Shown here piece after piece: positions 46,401 to 52,485 of a stretch of 64,000 nt of DNA (positions within the stretch are counted from its first letter, which is position 1; each line of letters starts with the position of its first letter). This stretch comes from Saururus chinensis. Taxonomy: Eukaryota; Streptophyta; Magnoliopsida; Piperales; Saururaceae. Under the pieces are notes generated by a model. That model saw only the letters and a list, made by a program, of their open reading frames with translations, was not told where the DNA came from and did not search any database. The stretch spans positions 52,075,351 to 52,139,350 of the forward strand of contig CP141140.1 of NCBI GenBank assembly GCA_035235625.1, read 5' to 3'. A program made the position numbers and the translations under genes.

Positions 46401-48168
46401 AACATCTAAAAGTCTTGATACTTATCTCAAACAATCATAAGACCATGTGGATGCACTATACTAACATAAATTAAATGATAAAGAAGAATAAGTTTAAAGG
46501 TAATATCAGTGATTAAGTGGAGAATGTGATAGTGTATATCTAAATAAGGCTTAAAAGTCAAAACAAGAATATAAAATGGTGAACATAATAGTGTATTAGT
46601 CACCGGTGCCGGACTAGTTACTGGAATGGTTGTTAGAGTAGCCAAATGTTGTCACCAGGTTCTTGGAAGGGTGCTGGAAGTGGGGGTGGGCCCAATATAT
46701 TGCTAAATATCTCATATAAATTGCGAATATTGAGATATATCTCAAATTCCATAGATATATTTGATATATTGGGAAAGATACAATCATCCCCCATATCTTG
46801 TATCGGTCAATTGACAGATATTGATATATATATGGGTGACTTAACAACAGTAATTGACAAACCATTCAACTTAACAATGGTAATTGATGAACCGTTCAAT
46901 AAGCCAATTTGGAGCCCATATCAGAAGTGGCAAGAGTATTATTATTCCCAACTATCATCAGCTAATGAATGTAAGGAACTCTTAAAACAGAGACAAAATA
47001 GTTGTAAAAAATAATTTCTGGAAACTGTGCTTCAAACCTTAGAGTCTTGTTTTGGAAACCAAGTTATCTCAAAAGCTTGAGCTGATAATGAATGACCGTA
47101 TAATGTATATCAAGCCTAGGCTGGCCTAAACAAATAGTGACAAATAGATTATCCAACCCTTACCCCTCTCTGCAAGGCCAAATATAATTTAATAGATGCA
47201 TATGCTTGCTCGTGCACAAAATATGCAAAGGTAGGGGCGGGAGTTGAAACTGGGACCTATTAGCTCTGATACCATGTTTCTAACAGCTCGGACATATGTA
47301 ATCTTTATAAACACGAGGCAAGAGGTCATAGGTTTTAGATGACACAGCGGGAACATAGTTCATCATCTTGTTACTAGGTGGAACTACGCTAAGATAGCTT
47401 ATATTCAAGGATGAACTTCAATATGTCCTTAAGAGTAATATTTTTGCCTATTGTGTAGGTGAATTCTCCCATGCAATTTAACTACAGTAATCGATGAACC
47501 AACCTATAAGTCCCTTGTAGGAGCAGTAGTTTGGAGTCCATACCTAGGAACTTCTCAAAACAAATAGACAAAATGGTTATTGTAAAAAATAATCTCTTGA
47601 TGCTGTGCTTCAAACCTTAGAGGTTATAATTGTTTGAAACACATGGCAAGAGGACATTAATTTTGGAAAGCCTAGCTGTCAATGGACAATCATTTTTTTT
47701 TTTAAATAAAGAGGTCAATCCCCAGAATCCTTCCTGAAAAAATGTCCCTGTTTAGATTTTTTATGGAAGAGGAGAATTGCCTCAGTACAGTATTGATGTT
47801 GTGCTCTGTATTATAATTTTTCATATAGATTGTAAAACCTATTTTTTGTACTAGTATCCAGCAATGTATCACCCTGGGAGTCTTAAGACTTCGATGGAAA
47901 TATTGAGGAAAACAAGATATTACTTATAGCACAAATAAAAAGAAAGAATAAGAAAGAAGACTTCAATTCTCCACTCATTGTTGCATTTGTCTTTCTACTT
48001 TACAGGTGTTATGGCCCCGGTAGTAGCCCTACAAAGAGAGTAACTTGGTCCAGAGAACTGGTAGAGGAAGAGGCAGAGCAGTTCCTTTCGCATTATTTTA
48101 TTGACCCAGATCATGGAAGGCCCTGGTTGGCTCAGAGGTTGGCATTGAAAATACCATACTCAGCTTAG
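10209..48168 (+). CDS. PME31: Pectin methylesterase, PME31 orthologue (six exons)
   Basis: The joined coding parts are 10209-10457, 15381-15485, 17129-17206, 21525-21712, 38033-38206 and 48006-48168: 957 nt, 318 residues plus TAG. All five introns are GT-AG, and codon phase is kept at every junction (0, 0, 0, 2, 2). The enzyme removes methyl esters from pectin homogalacturonan. The single pectinesterase beta-helix domain fills the protein. Expected active-site residues are present: Gln122 in GQAVAIR, Gln144 and Asp145 in GWQDTLY, Asp166 in VDFIFG, and Arg223 and Trp225 in LGRPWG. There is no inhibitor-like pro-region and no hydrophobic signal peptide. That matches Arabidopsis PME31 (about 317 residues, from memory linked to salt tolerance). 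The start was chosen because [18 protein letters not shown] aligns with the known N-terminus. About 97% of the gene is intron, mostly invaded by transposons. No disabling change was seen. Confidence 0.95.
10458..11400. other. Intron 1, 5' part, nothing recognised
   Basis: AT-rich intron sequence. Two related stretches near 10880-10930 and 11040-11100 (both with CATTTGATA and a run like TTTTCTAA/TTTCTAATG) hint at an old internal duplication. No coding frame is supported. Confidence 0.5.
11401..11455. repeat. 55-bp fragment matching the hAT-like family
   Basis: It is nearly identical to 2947-3001 of hAT-like copy 1, containing ATATATGTGATCACACCTAT and ATGCTCCAAACAACTTATT. It ends abruptly at the A/T-rich tail of the LINE fragment that follows. 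Confidence 0.65.
11456..12150 (-). mobile_element. 5'-truncated LINE: RNase H-like (RVT_3) remnant
   Basis: Minus-strand frames at 12129-11869 and 11793-11536 carry the plant non-LTR RNase H signature: [18 protein letters not shown], then [22 protein letters not shown] and a [16 protein letters not shown] block. After the coding part a short 3' end runs into an A-rich stretch (minus direction) near 11460. A stop separates the two frames, and the reverse transcriptase part is absent. It lies in intron 1, antisense to PME31. Confidence 0.75.
12182..12614 (+). mobile_element. Solo LTR in intron 1
   Basis: A 433-bp unit starting TGTTATGG and ending TTTTCAGCA is flanked by the perfect 5-bp direct repeat CTGAC (12177-12181 and 12615-12619). 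Its layout (CTAGTTAGAT-like stretches, a GTGAACAGTA block, CTCCCCTTTCATCTA near the 3' end) resembles the minus-strand reading of the chromovirus LTR at 36532-36949. It is the remainder of a full element after LTR-LTR recombination. Confidence 0.8.
12615..13309. other. Intron 1, middle part
   Basis: No gene seen. It includes a 117-bp tandem duplication, listed separately. Confidence 0.6.
12895..13128. repeat. 117-bp tandem duplication (two units)
   Basis: Units start at 12895 and 13012 with AAATATATTAATTTGAGCTA and share TTGGTCACA, ATGAATGAC and TTATTAGTTAT in the same order, with scattered substitutions. Confidence 0.85.
13310..13563 (+). repeat. SINE-like dispersed repeat, copy 1
   Basis: It contains AACATGGTATTGGAGCTAGG, then TTTCAATTCCCACCCC, GCACATGCAAAC and GGATGTTGGATAATTTGTCT. 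The reverse complement recurs at 45238-45500 and 47056-47285. The order (a TGGTATCAGAGC-like stretch, then a GGTTCAAACCC-like box) resembles tRNA-related plant SINEs, but the class is inferred. Confidence 0.55.
13629..14489 (-). mobile_element. PIF/Harbinger-like GGT-core element B, complete
   Basis: 861 bp with inverted termini, GGGTTTGTTTAGATTGG at the left and the complement of GGGTCTGTTTGGATTGG at the right. It is flanked by a TAA target duplication (13626-13628 and 14490-14492). The core at 13840-14350 is an imperfect CCA/CCG triplet tract. TIR sequence and 3-bp TAA target site fit PIF/Harbinger. It encodes no transposase; long Thr/Pro/His-rich frames in the core are artefacts of the triplet composition. 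Confidence 0.85.
14496..15140 (+). mobile_element. RTE-like LINE reverse-transcriptase fragment, decayed
   Basis: Plus-strand frames, interrupted by stops and shifts, read [17 protein letters not shown], then [38 protein letters not shown] and a CIRND block. That is the order of the C-terminal region of plant LINE reverse transcriptases (GFRLSRTKTEYLEC..., RPTMLYGTECWA, MRMLRWMCG). It sits in sense within intron 1, immediately downstream of element B. No catalytic FADD region remains, so it is dead. Confidence 0.75.
15381..15485 (+). CDS. PME31: PME31 exon 2 (residues 84-118)
   Basis: Acceptor TTTGTAG|GC and donor CAG|GTATGT; encodes [16 protein letters not shown] through ENSAPQ in phase 0. 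A minus-strand frame overlapping this exon is a shadow. Confidence 0.95.
15486..17128. other. PME31 intron 2, no inserted element recognised
   Basis: A 1,643-bp AT-rich intron. It is the only PME31 intron in which I see no clear transposon, so it may be closest to the ancestral state. Confidence 0.6.
17129..17206 (+). CDS. PME31: PME31 exon 3 (residues 119-144)
   Basis: Acceptor TTCAG|GG and donor CAG|GTATAT. It encodes [14 protein letters not shown] and FLGWQ, with Gln122 and the Gln144 that precedes catalytic Asp145. Confidence 0.95.
17794..17945. repeat. 76-bp tandem duplication (two units)
   Basis: Units begin AAATAGGCTTA at 17794 and 17870 and share CAAACCTTAAACA, GAAACAAAAA and ATAAGATC or ACAAGATC; about one base in eight differs. 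Lies in intron 3. Confidence 0.85.
18394..18999. mobile_element. Short TIR element (CATGGTTCACAATATC family), copy 1
   Basis: 606 bp, starting CATGGTTCACAATATC and ending GATATTGTGAACCATG, a clean inverted pair. It is flanked by the perfect 8-bp repeat GGGGCAAT (18386-18393 and 19000-19007). The interior is rich in GATATATC-like runs and has no transposase. The 8-bp site points to hAT, but a 9-bp reading (MULE) with one mismatch cannot be excluded. Relatives lie at 34800-35557 and 46235-46835. Confidence 0.85.
19008..20002. other. Intron 3 sequence, nothing recognised
   Basis: AT-rich intron without a supported frame. A GGTTCACTATTTT at about 19380 weakly resembles the CATGGTTCACAATATC terminus and might be the far end of an element carrying the TPR fragment, but this is thin evidence. 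Confidence 0.4.
20003..20826 (-). pseudogene. TPR-protein gene fragment with a retained intron
   Basis: On the minus strand, exon a (20826-20245) starts [15 protein letters not shown] and later gives [18 protein letters not shown] and [23 protein letters not shown] intron of 118 bp (20244-20127) follows. Exon b (20126-20003) reads into [19 protein letters not shown] and [10 protein letters not shown] and ends at a second donor (CTG|GTGAGT). The N-Y-A-K-F and A-K-R-A-x-x-Y-F-x-x-A-V motifs are those of plant TPR proteins with a half-a-TPR architecture. Stops break exon a, and a one-base shift lies in exon b. Because the intron survives, this is a DNA-level fragment, not a retro-copy. It lies antisense within PME31 intron 3. 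Which TPR gene it came from is not known. Confidence 0.7.
20870..20945. repeat. End of a CATGGTTCACAATATC-family element
   Basis: TATCTCTGATATTGTGAACTG near 20940 closely resembles the right terminus of the 18394-18999 element. No matching partner was found with confidence; it may be one end of the element that carries the TPR fragment. Confidence 0.5.
21525..21712 (+). CDS. PME31: PME31 exon 4 (residues 145-206 and part of 207)
   Basis: Acceptor GCAG|GA and donor TTAAG|GTATTT, phase 2. It starts with catalytic Asp145 ([10 protein letters not shown]) and holds [17 protein letters not shown] with Asp166, then [20 protein letters not shown]. The Arg207 codon is split across the intron. Confidence 0.95.
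21713..24420. other. Intron 4, 5' part, nothing recognised
   Basis: AT-rich intron sequence with only short spurious frames. It may include old insertions that I cannot delimit. Confidence 0.5.
24421..24818 (-). repeat. Element B 3' LTR
   Basis: Starts TGTTGTAGTCCCTTAGAATG and ends CCATAACA. Collinear with 36532-36949, sharing GATGAAAGGGGAGAATAAT, GTAGCAATGGGCTGATGCCC and ATAAATAGTTTAGGCAAAAC. Confidence 0.88.
24860..27400 (-). pseudogene. Element B pol remnant: protease, RNase H, integrase, chromodomain
   Basis: Minus order: zinc-knuckle-like GLCYYSD...GHHCK (27390-27345), split by a frameshift; acidic linker and protease start ([18 protein letters not shown], 27250-27190); RNase H end ([16 protein letters not shown], about 26420-26370); integrase ([21 protein letters not shown], 25860-25740); [16 protein letters not shown] and VFHISRLQK motifs before 25060; then a chromodomain-like end [16 protein letters not shown] near 24890. 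The gap where reverse transcriptase belongs is too short, and many stops are present. The chromodomain-like end and QPLEDATW motif identify a chromovirus. Confidence 0.8.
27573..28046 (-). mobile_element. Solo LTR within the cluster
   Basis: 474 bp, TGATGAGA at its 5' end (minus) to GTTACATCA. It is flanked by the perfect repeat CTTCT (27568-27572 and 28047-28051). It is related to, and inverted relative to, the LTR at 28691-29193. Confidence 0.8.
28047..28243 (-). pseudogene. Retrotransposon 5' gag fragment with primer-binding site
   Basis: Next to the LTR (28244-28591) the minus strand reads TTGGTATCGGAGCGAGG, a tRNA-Met primer-binding site. The frame [16 protein letters not shown] follows and is cut off about 60 codons on. 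Confidence 0.65.
28244..28591 (-). repeat. LTR in minus orientation, inverse partner of 27404-27572
   Basis: 348 bp, TGATGCAGGCAG to TTCTACA in minus. Its first half matches 27404-27572 read in plus, including TTTGAAATCTTAGATTAGTA and the CTTTGTAGTTAGTTAGGGGG run. Confidence 0.8.
28691..29193 (+). repeat. LTR in plus orientation (TGATGAGG ... GGTCACATCA)
   Basis: About 503 bp, an inverted relative of 27573-28046, with matching ATTTCATCAAA, AATAAGTCATGC or ATAAGTCATTC, and CTTTGTAATCCTTTCTTTC stretches. A target duplication specific to it is not evident. Confidence 0.7.
29269..29752 (-). repeat. Element A 3' LTR
   Basis: 484 bp, TGATGCAACAAGATCTACTA to CCCACATCA on the plus strand. Collinear with 34138-34750 but lacking its internal tandem expansion. 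Confidence 0.9.
29760..34105 (-). pseudogene. Element A gag-pol, broken
   Basis: Minus frame from ATG 34105 ([15 protein letters not shown]). Gag with AEAEC-like and [10 protein letters not shown] motifs (33864-33568); CCHC knuckle [14 protein letters not shown] (about 33085-33040); degenerate protease with KGSS where DGGS is expected (about 32770); reverse transcriptase (32295-31400), where the YFDD box reads YFYG in frame, so both catalytic Asp are lost; RNase H ([11 protein letters not shown]; 31209-30800); integrase (30812-30226), where TSDRD is retained but the zinc-finger CxxC reads CLIR; and a C-terminal region ([18 protein letters not shown]; 30054-29760) without a clear chromodomain. 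Stops and shifts throughout. Described only as a dead copy. Confidence 0.88.
34138..34750 (-). repeat. Element A 5' LTR with internal tandem expansion
   Basis: 613 bp, longer than its partner because a CATAAGAGACTGATCTGACT-type unit of about 55-60 bp is repeated at about 34480-34640. Starts TGATGCATTAGGATCTACTA and ends ACCACATCA. Confidence 0.9.
34751..34799 (-). pseudogene. Element B gag piece between two insertions
   Basis: The minus strand reads [13 protein letters not shown] and continues, across element A, into [19 protein letters not shown] at 29268-29194. This confirms that A sits inside element B. Confidence 0.7.
34800..35557. mobile_element. Short TIR element (CATGGTTCACAATATC family), copy 2
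   Basis: 758 bp, starting CATGGTTCACAATATCTC and ending GGGAACCATA. The flanks CATCATGG (34792-34799) and CATCAAGG (35558-35565) agree at 7 of 8 positions. The interior shares GATATATCGG/GGGTCACCGATATAT-type runs with copy 1, reversed. Inserted in element B, 49 bp from element A. Confidence 0.8.
35566..36491 (-). pseudogene. Element B gag, 5' part
   Basis: The minus frame from ATG 36491 starts [20 protein letters not shown], after the tRNA-Met primer site. It runs with stops and shifts through a Pro/Ala/Ser-rich stretch (36120-35737). This is gag-like leader sequence without a recognisable capsid motif. Confidence 0.6.
36532..36949 (-). repeat. Element B 5' LTR
   Basis: Plus strand TGTTGCCCCTTAGAATAATG to CATAATACA. 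Collinear with 24421-24818. Confidence 0.88.
36950..37260 (-). mobile_element. Retrotransposon remnant with primer-binding site
   Basis: The minus strand at 37249-37237 reads TTGGTATTAGAGC next to CCATGTCA, as at an LTR/primer-binding-site junction. Element B therefore seems to have landed in the leader of an older retrotransposon. No clear coding motif remains, and its LTR limits cannot be set. Confidence 0.45.
37261..38032. other. Intron 4, 3' part, nothing recognised
   Basis: AT-rich; may include the LTR of the remnant above. Ends in the acceptor TTTGACAG before exon 5. Confidence 0.5.
38033..38206 (+). CDS. PME31: PME31 exon 5 (rest of 207, residues 208-264, part of 265)
   Basis: Acceptor GACAG|AT and donor TACAG|GTACTT, phase 2 at both ends. 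It carries [20 protein letters not shown] with substrate-binding Arg223 and Trp225, then [19 protein letters not shown]. Confidence 0.95.
38207..38654. other. Intron 5, 5' part, nothing recognised
   Basis: AT-rich intron sequence. The short + frame at 38476-38706 has no recognisable domain and runs into the LTR that follows. Confidence 0.5.
38655..39187 (+). repeat. Element D 5' LTR
   Basis: Starts TGGAGAGGGGTATTCTAGTC and ends TTTTCACTGCA. An AATAAAGATCAGTCA stretch near 39090 is a likely LTR poly(A) signal. Confidence 0.88.
39229..43974 (+). pseudogene. Element D gag-pol, broken
   Basis: Gag from ATG 39229 ([20 protein letters not shown]), later [12 protein letters not shown] (about 39960) and a zinc knuckle [14 protein letters not shown] (about 40520), where the expected Gly is Arg. 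Protease reads VGGSTGN (D of DGGS lost; about 40810). Reverse transcriptase has [11 protein letters not shown] (41711), [10 protein letters not shown] and an intact YFDD box (about 41874). RNase H covers about 42290-42660 (EVEYDASG ... SLSRRVTL). Integrase covers about 43104-43343, where TSDRD reads TSNWD. The C-terminal end is [20 protein letters not shown] (43810-43870). Numerous stops and shifts. Described as a dead copy. Confidence 0.88.
43975..44486 (+). repeat. Element D 3' LTR
   Basis: Starts TGTAGAGGGGTATTCTAGTC, collinear with the 5' LTR but shortened by about 13 bp at its end (CCTTCA where the 5' LTR has CCTTCCATTTTCACTGCA). Shares GGGGGAAAAGGGGAGTAAGG. Confidence 0.88.
44487..45237. 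other. Intron 5 sequence, nothing recognised
   Basis: AT-rich, without a supported frame or repeat. Confidence 0.5.
45238..45500 (-). repeat. SINE-like dispersed repeat, copy 2
   Basis: Inverse of 13310-13563, with ACAAATTATCCAACACCACT, AAGCACGATTTAACA and CTGATACCATGTTAGAAAC. A 16-bp TAACATATGCAAGTGT unit is duplicated inside (45357-45388), apparently private to this copy. Confidence 0.6.
46235..46835. mobile_element. Short TIR element (CATGGTTCACAATATC family), copy 3, truncated
   Basis: Starts CAAGGTTCGCAATATCTTTT and follows the order of copy 1 (GTGACCTAAAGATAG, CAAACAATCATAA, GATAAAGAAGAATAAGTTTA, CATATCTTGTATCGGTCAA). It stops in TTGATATATATA before the inverted terminus. Confidence 0.75.
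46843..47045. repeat. Intron 5 segment duplicated at 47475-47640
   Basis: The order AACAGTAATTGAC...AACC, GGAGCCCATA, GACAAAATAGTTGTAAAAAA, CTGTGCTTCAAACCTTAGAG recurs at 47475-47640 in the same orientation. A further duplicated block, CACCCTGGGAGTCTTAGACT, links about 46110-46180 with 47860-47930. Confidence 0.65.
47056..47285 (-). repeat. SINE-like dispersed repeat, copy 3
   Basis: Same orientation as copy 2: AAAAGCTTGAGCTGATAATG, ATGTATATCAAGCC, GGGAGTTGAAACTGGGACCT, GCTCTGATACCATG. Confidence 0.6.
48006..48168 (+). CDS. PME31: PME31 exon 6 (rest of 265, residues 266-318, stop)
   Basis: Acceptor TTTACAG|GT, stop TAG at 48166-48168. Encodes [34 protein letters not shown] and the terminal KIPYSA, which matches the PTPYSA-type end of PME31 proteins. 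Confidence 0.95.
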
Positions 48169-48845
48169 CCGTATAAAAGCTTTGAAGCGTTGTCCTTGTG
48201 GAACTGAGGCTACAAGTGACCAAGTTAGGTGTTATTGCCACAGCAATATCTGCTAATTCTCATATGGTGAAACTGGCAGTATATAGGATCTGGAATTCTA
48301 AGGTATTGGAGCACTGTAGGCAAAAATTATCTTGTTGCAGCTTGGGTGGGCTGCAGCAAATTGCATTGTGTTCCTTCTATCTTGTATGTATTAATAAGCG
48401 AATACAGATTTACCATAAAAGAGATAATAAATGAATACAGATTCAAGAGCTGTTACATGAAGAATACCCAATCATTACGAGAATATTTATGAATAGTAGT
48501 GAGGCCATTTCCATAATAACAATAAAAAAATACTGCCAATATGGAAGGTATTTGCGTTCTGTTGATGAAAAATACAGCTTCACCGGTGTCAAGTTCAATT
48601 CTCAGAGGACCAAATCAAATCTCTTAGCTGGAAAATTTGACTGCCGTGTAGTAATGTTGCCTGCAAATTGAAGAGATAAAAATGGGTTGATTGCAAACCA
48701 AATTTGATGCAGGGTAAGAGAAAATAGAGAGGCAAGAAGAAAATAACGATATCAATATTTTGCTTAGAACTTAATTTTCATCTAAACTTTTCGGCGATTG
48801 TATTTCGTAAGAGTATCTTTTTAGGGGGACACTCCTATTCCATAA
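48169..48845 (+). other. PME31: PME31 3' region with a possible poly(A) signal
   Basis: AATAAA at 48426-48431, about 260 bp after the stop, is a plausible poly(A) signal. No other gene is supported before the palindromic element at 48846. Confidence 0.4.
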
Positions 48846-50448
48846 GGGTCTGTTTGGATTGGTGGAAACCGGGAGAAAGGGAAAGAGAAAGAAAAAGTGA
48901 ATCAAAGTGAAAGAGAAACTAGGAGATTCTTAAATATTTTTCACTATTTGGTTACACAAATGATATTAGAGAAAATTGATAGTGATAGTGGTGGTAGTGG
49001 CGGCGGTAGTGGTGGTGGCGGTGACAGTGGTAATAGTTGTGGCGGCAGCAATTGTGGTGGTGGCGGCGATGATGGTGGTGGTGGCGGTGGTAGTGGTGGC
49101 GGTGGCAGCGACAGCGGTAGTGGCCGTGGTAGAGATGGTGGTGGCAACGGTGGTGGTAGTGGCAGCGGCGGTGGTGTCAATGGTGGCGGTGGCAGCAGCG
49201 GTGGCAACGACAGTAGTGGCGATGGTAGTGGTGGCGGCAGCAACGACGGTGGCAGCGGTAGTGGTGGCAGAGGTAGTGTTGGTGGCAGCGGCGGTGGCTG
49301 CAATGGTAGTGGGTGGTGGCGGTGGCAGTGGTGGTGGCGGGAGTAGAGGTGGTGGTAGATATAGTAGTGGTGGCGGCGGCGATAGTGGTGGCGGTGGCCG
49401 GCGATGGTGGTGGCGGCGGTGGCATCGGTGGTGGTGGTGGCAGCGGCTACAATAGCGGTGACGGTGGCGGCGACGATGGCAGTGGTGGTGGTAGTAGCAG
49501 TAAGACATAAGTGTTTAGTACAATGATTTTCTCCCAAAATTTATGGGTTGATGGGTGGAAAATTTTTGGGCCAAATTTTCATTCATTTTTTCTCACTTTT
49601 CACTCTAGTTTCTCTTTCCCCGTTGAACCAAACAGTGGAAACTGGGAGATTTTAAGAAAATTCCTTTCATTTCCCCTACTTTCCCAGTTTCCACTGTTTG
49701 GTTCAACGGGGAAAGAGAAACTAGAGTGAAAAGTGAGAAAATGGATGAAAATTTAGCCCAAAAAATTTTCACCCATCAACCCATGGATTTTGGGATAAAA
49801 TTATTGTACTAAACACTTATGTCTTACTGCTACTACCACCACCACTGCCATCGTCGCCACCACCGTCACCGCTATTGTCACCGCCGCCACCACCACCACC
49901 GATGCTACCGCCACCATCACCATTACCGGCCGCTACCACCACCATCGTCATCACCACCACTACTATATCTGTCACCACCTCTACTACCGTCACCGCCACC
50001 GCCACCGCCGCCACCCACCACCATTGCGGCCACCGCTGCTGCCACCAACACTACCGCTGCCACCACCACCGCCACTGCCGCCGCCACCACTATCTCTGCC
50101 ACCGCCGCCACTGCCACCACTGTCGTTGCCACCACCGCCGCCACCACCACCATTAACACCACCGCCACTGCCACCACCATCTCTACCACCGCCACTGCCG
50201 CCGCCACCACTACTGCCGTCGCTGCCGCCGCCACCACTACAATTGCTGCCGCCGCAACCACCACCACTGTCACCGCCACTACCACCACCACCGCCGCTAC
50301 CACCACTGTCACTGTCAATTTTTTCTAACATCATTTGGTTAACCAAATAGCGGAAAATATTTAGGAATCTCTTAGGTTCTCTTTCACCTGGATTCACTTT
50401 CTCTTTCTTTTTCCCTTTCTCCCGATTTTCACCAATCCAAACAGACCT
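48846..50448. mobile_element. Inverted dimer of the GGT-core element (element C)
   Basis: Two copies of the PIF/Harbinger-like element joined head to head give a 1.6-kb palindrome. Outer ends are GGGTCTGTTTGGATTGG and its complement (ending CAGACCT), flanked by TAA (48843-48845 and 50449-50451). GGT triplets run on the left arm and ACC triplets on the right. Around the centre, 49591-49647 and 49682-49738 are perfect 57-bp inverted repeats with a 34-bp spacer, whereas the outer arms have diverged. No transposase is present; the triplet-core frames are artefacts. Confidence 0.85.
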
Positions 50449-50451
50449 TAA

Positions 50452-52485
50452 AAGTATCGCTGATGTTGCCATCATAACTAAGATGGGTTTAGGATATTTT
50501 TCTCCTCTTAAACCCACTATAAAACTCAAGAAAACTAAGTTTCCTCTATTGGAAAAGGAAAAAAACACCACTAACAAGACCTAGACATCTTAAATGAGAG
50601 CCCAAAACCTCACGGCTATGCTGAAAAGATTTGAAGTATTTTTGTTACTTGTTTTATGGTTATTAGGCATACAAAGAACATGTGCTTACATTCTGCATCA
50701 TTGTCCCTGCTCGCATGGCTGATAAGACATGCGCTGAAATGTGAATACCTTAGGAATTTGGGATGTGACCAGTTTCTTTCAGTAATTCCCATGGGCATGA
50801 CACTCGGCCAGCCAATCCTCTTTATTTTTTTGGGGGTTTTTTTGCGAAAGAACCAACCATCAAAGATTATATCAATTATGTAATCTCGAAGAGAATGAAT
50901 TCTCCCAGACGGATCATTTCATTCCACCGAATAAGTATTGGGGCTGTGACCCCAAAAGGCATGGACGTCTTGCTTCAGATAATCATGTTCACATGATGAT
51001 AAAGGGTGGTAATCGGTCATTTGCACATAGTCAAACATGGACCATGACCGTGTCCGACTATTCTGACCATTTAAGCTTTTGACCGTGTCCGGTGTACGGA
51101 CACGGACTGTCCATTTGTTTTTTAATTTACCTCTACCTAATTTATGCCAAATGCAACATTGTTAGTCATGCTCTGTTTTAGGAAAAAATCAGGTCTTGCC
51201 GTTTTACTTTCGGTGAATCTCTTTGGCTTATGGTTATGCTGCTGCCGATGAGTCTCATAAAAAGAAAAACCCAACATTCATGTTCTGATTCAGTTTTAAG
51301 ATGATCCAAAACGAGCTTATAACGTAAAGATGATGTCACGGAGCCCATCTTCAACGTACACATTATCATGTGAAAAAACCCTGTCCACTCAGTGCTCTCA
51401 AGTAGAGGTAAACGGGGGCTGCCATGGCATGATGGCCAAGGCTGCCTCCTGTAATAGAGTGCAACTTGTTATAGGTCTTTCTTAGCAATGCCCATGGAGA
51501 AGTAGTCCATTTAACAATTTTGCATCTTTAGCAAAATTATAAAACTAGTGCAACAAATTTAAGTGTGTTATACATTACCCAAAACAGGTCCTCCACATTT
51601 TGGCATGAGGAATATCCTAAGTGGTAAACTGGAGATGCGATTCTGGTAAGAAAAACCAGAAATGAACTTGAACCGGATCAGCAAGTGTGAGCCCCAACCC
51701 AAGCCCCTCCCTAATCTAGTTGCACTGTTGCAGTAACTAGTAAGCAATTGATTTTGGTGTCCTTGTAATTCCACTATGTGAAAATTAGTGAATCTATACT
51801 ATTAGTTATACTACAAAATCCTATAATGGTCTCTAGTGGTTCAAGACACTGATTTCTGCACTCAGATGGGAGAGCTGAAGCCTCCAGTTAAGGTTACTGC
51901 TCGCTCCTTTATAAATTCCAATTAATATGCAAGTTACCAATCACCCTAGACACGAAAAACTAGTATGATTTTAGTTGAATTGCTTCCACATACAACGTCA
52001 AAATAATATGCCAATAATAAAAATATACTTGCAAATGAGAAAACATATTTTACGAATGCTTAGAACTGTTAGTATTAAAGTTTTGGAGAATCAACAAGGA
52101 TCCCATTTCAAACCATTCAAAGAGTAAGATTGAGAGGTGTATAAACCCAACGCTCCACTCATATGGCCACATATACGAGTAATATACAGAAGCAAACTAT
52201 TTACAATGTCTTTCATGGTCTTCACTACATAAATCTATCATGTAATGGTCGGATAATCATTTCAACTTCATATTTGCCTTGGTTACACTGTAAGGTTTTC
52301 CTCTTTTCTTAAATTCCTTTGGGCCAGATGGTTAGGGGTGATGGAGACTTAGGGTTGAACGTGGAGGAGCTCCTCTTCTCCATCAACGTTGAGAACGGTC
52401 AGGCCAGAGCGCTTGCCCGCACCATTGAAACTAGATGGATGTGAGCAGGGAAGATGGCAGAGGGGACTTGGGAGGTACTCTGAAG
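50452..52485. other. Intergenic, no gene recognised
   Basis: Only short frames without domains. A hairpin with a 9-bp stem (CCGTGTCCG 51083-51091 / CGGACACGG 51097-51105, 5-bp loop) stands out. Confidence 0.5.

Noticed and set aside
48897-50577. Gly/Ser-rich and Pro/Thr-rich frames up to 197 codons
   Set aside because: Triplet-core composition of the palindromic element C; open in several frames on both strands and mirrored between the arms.
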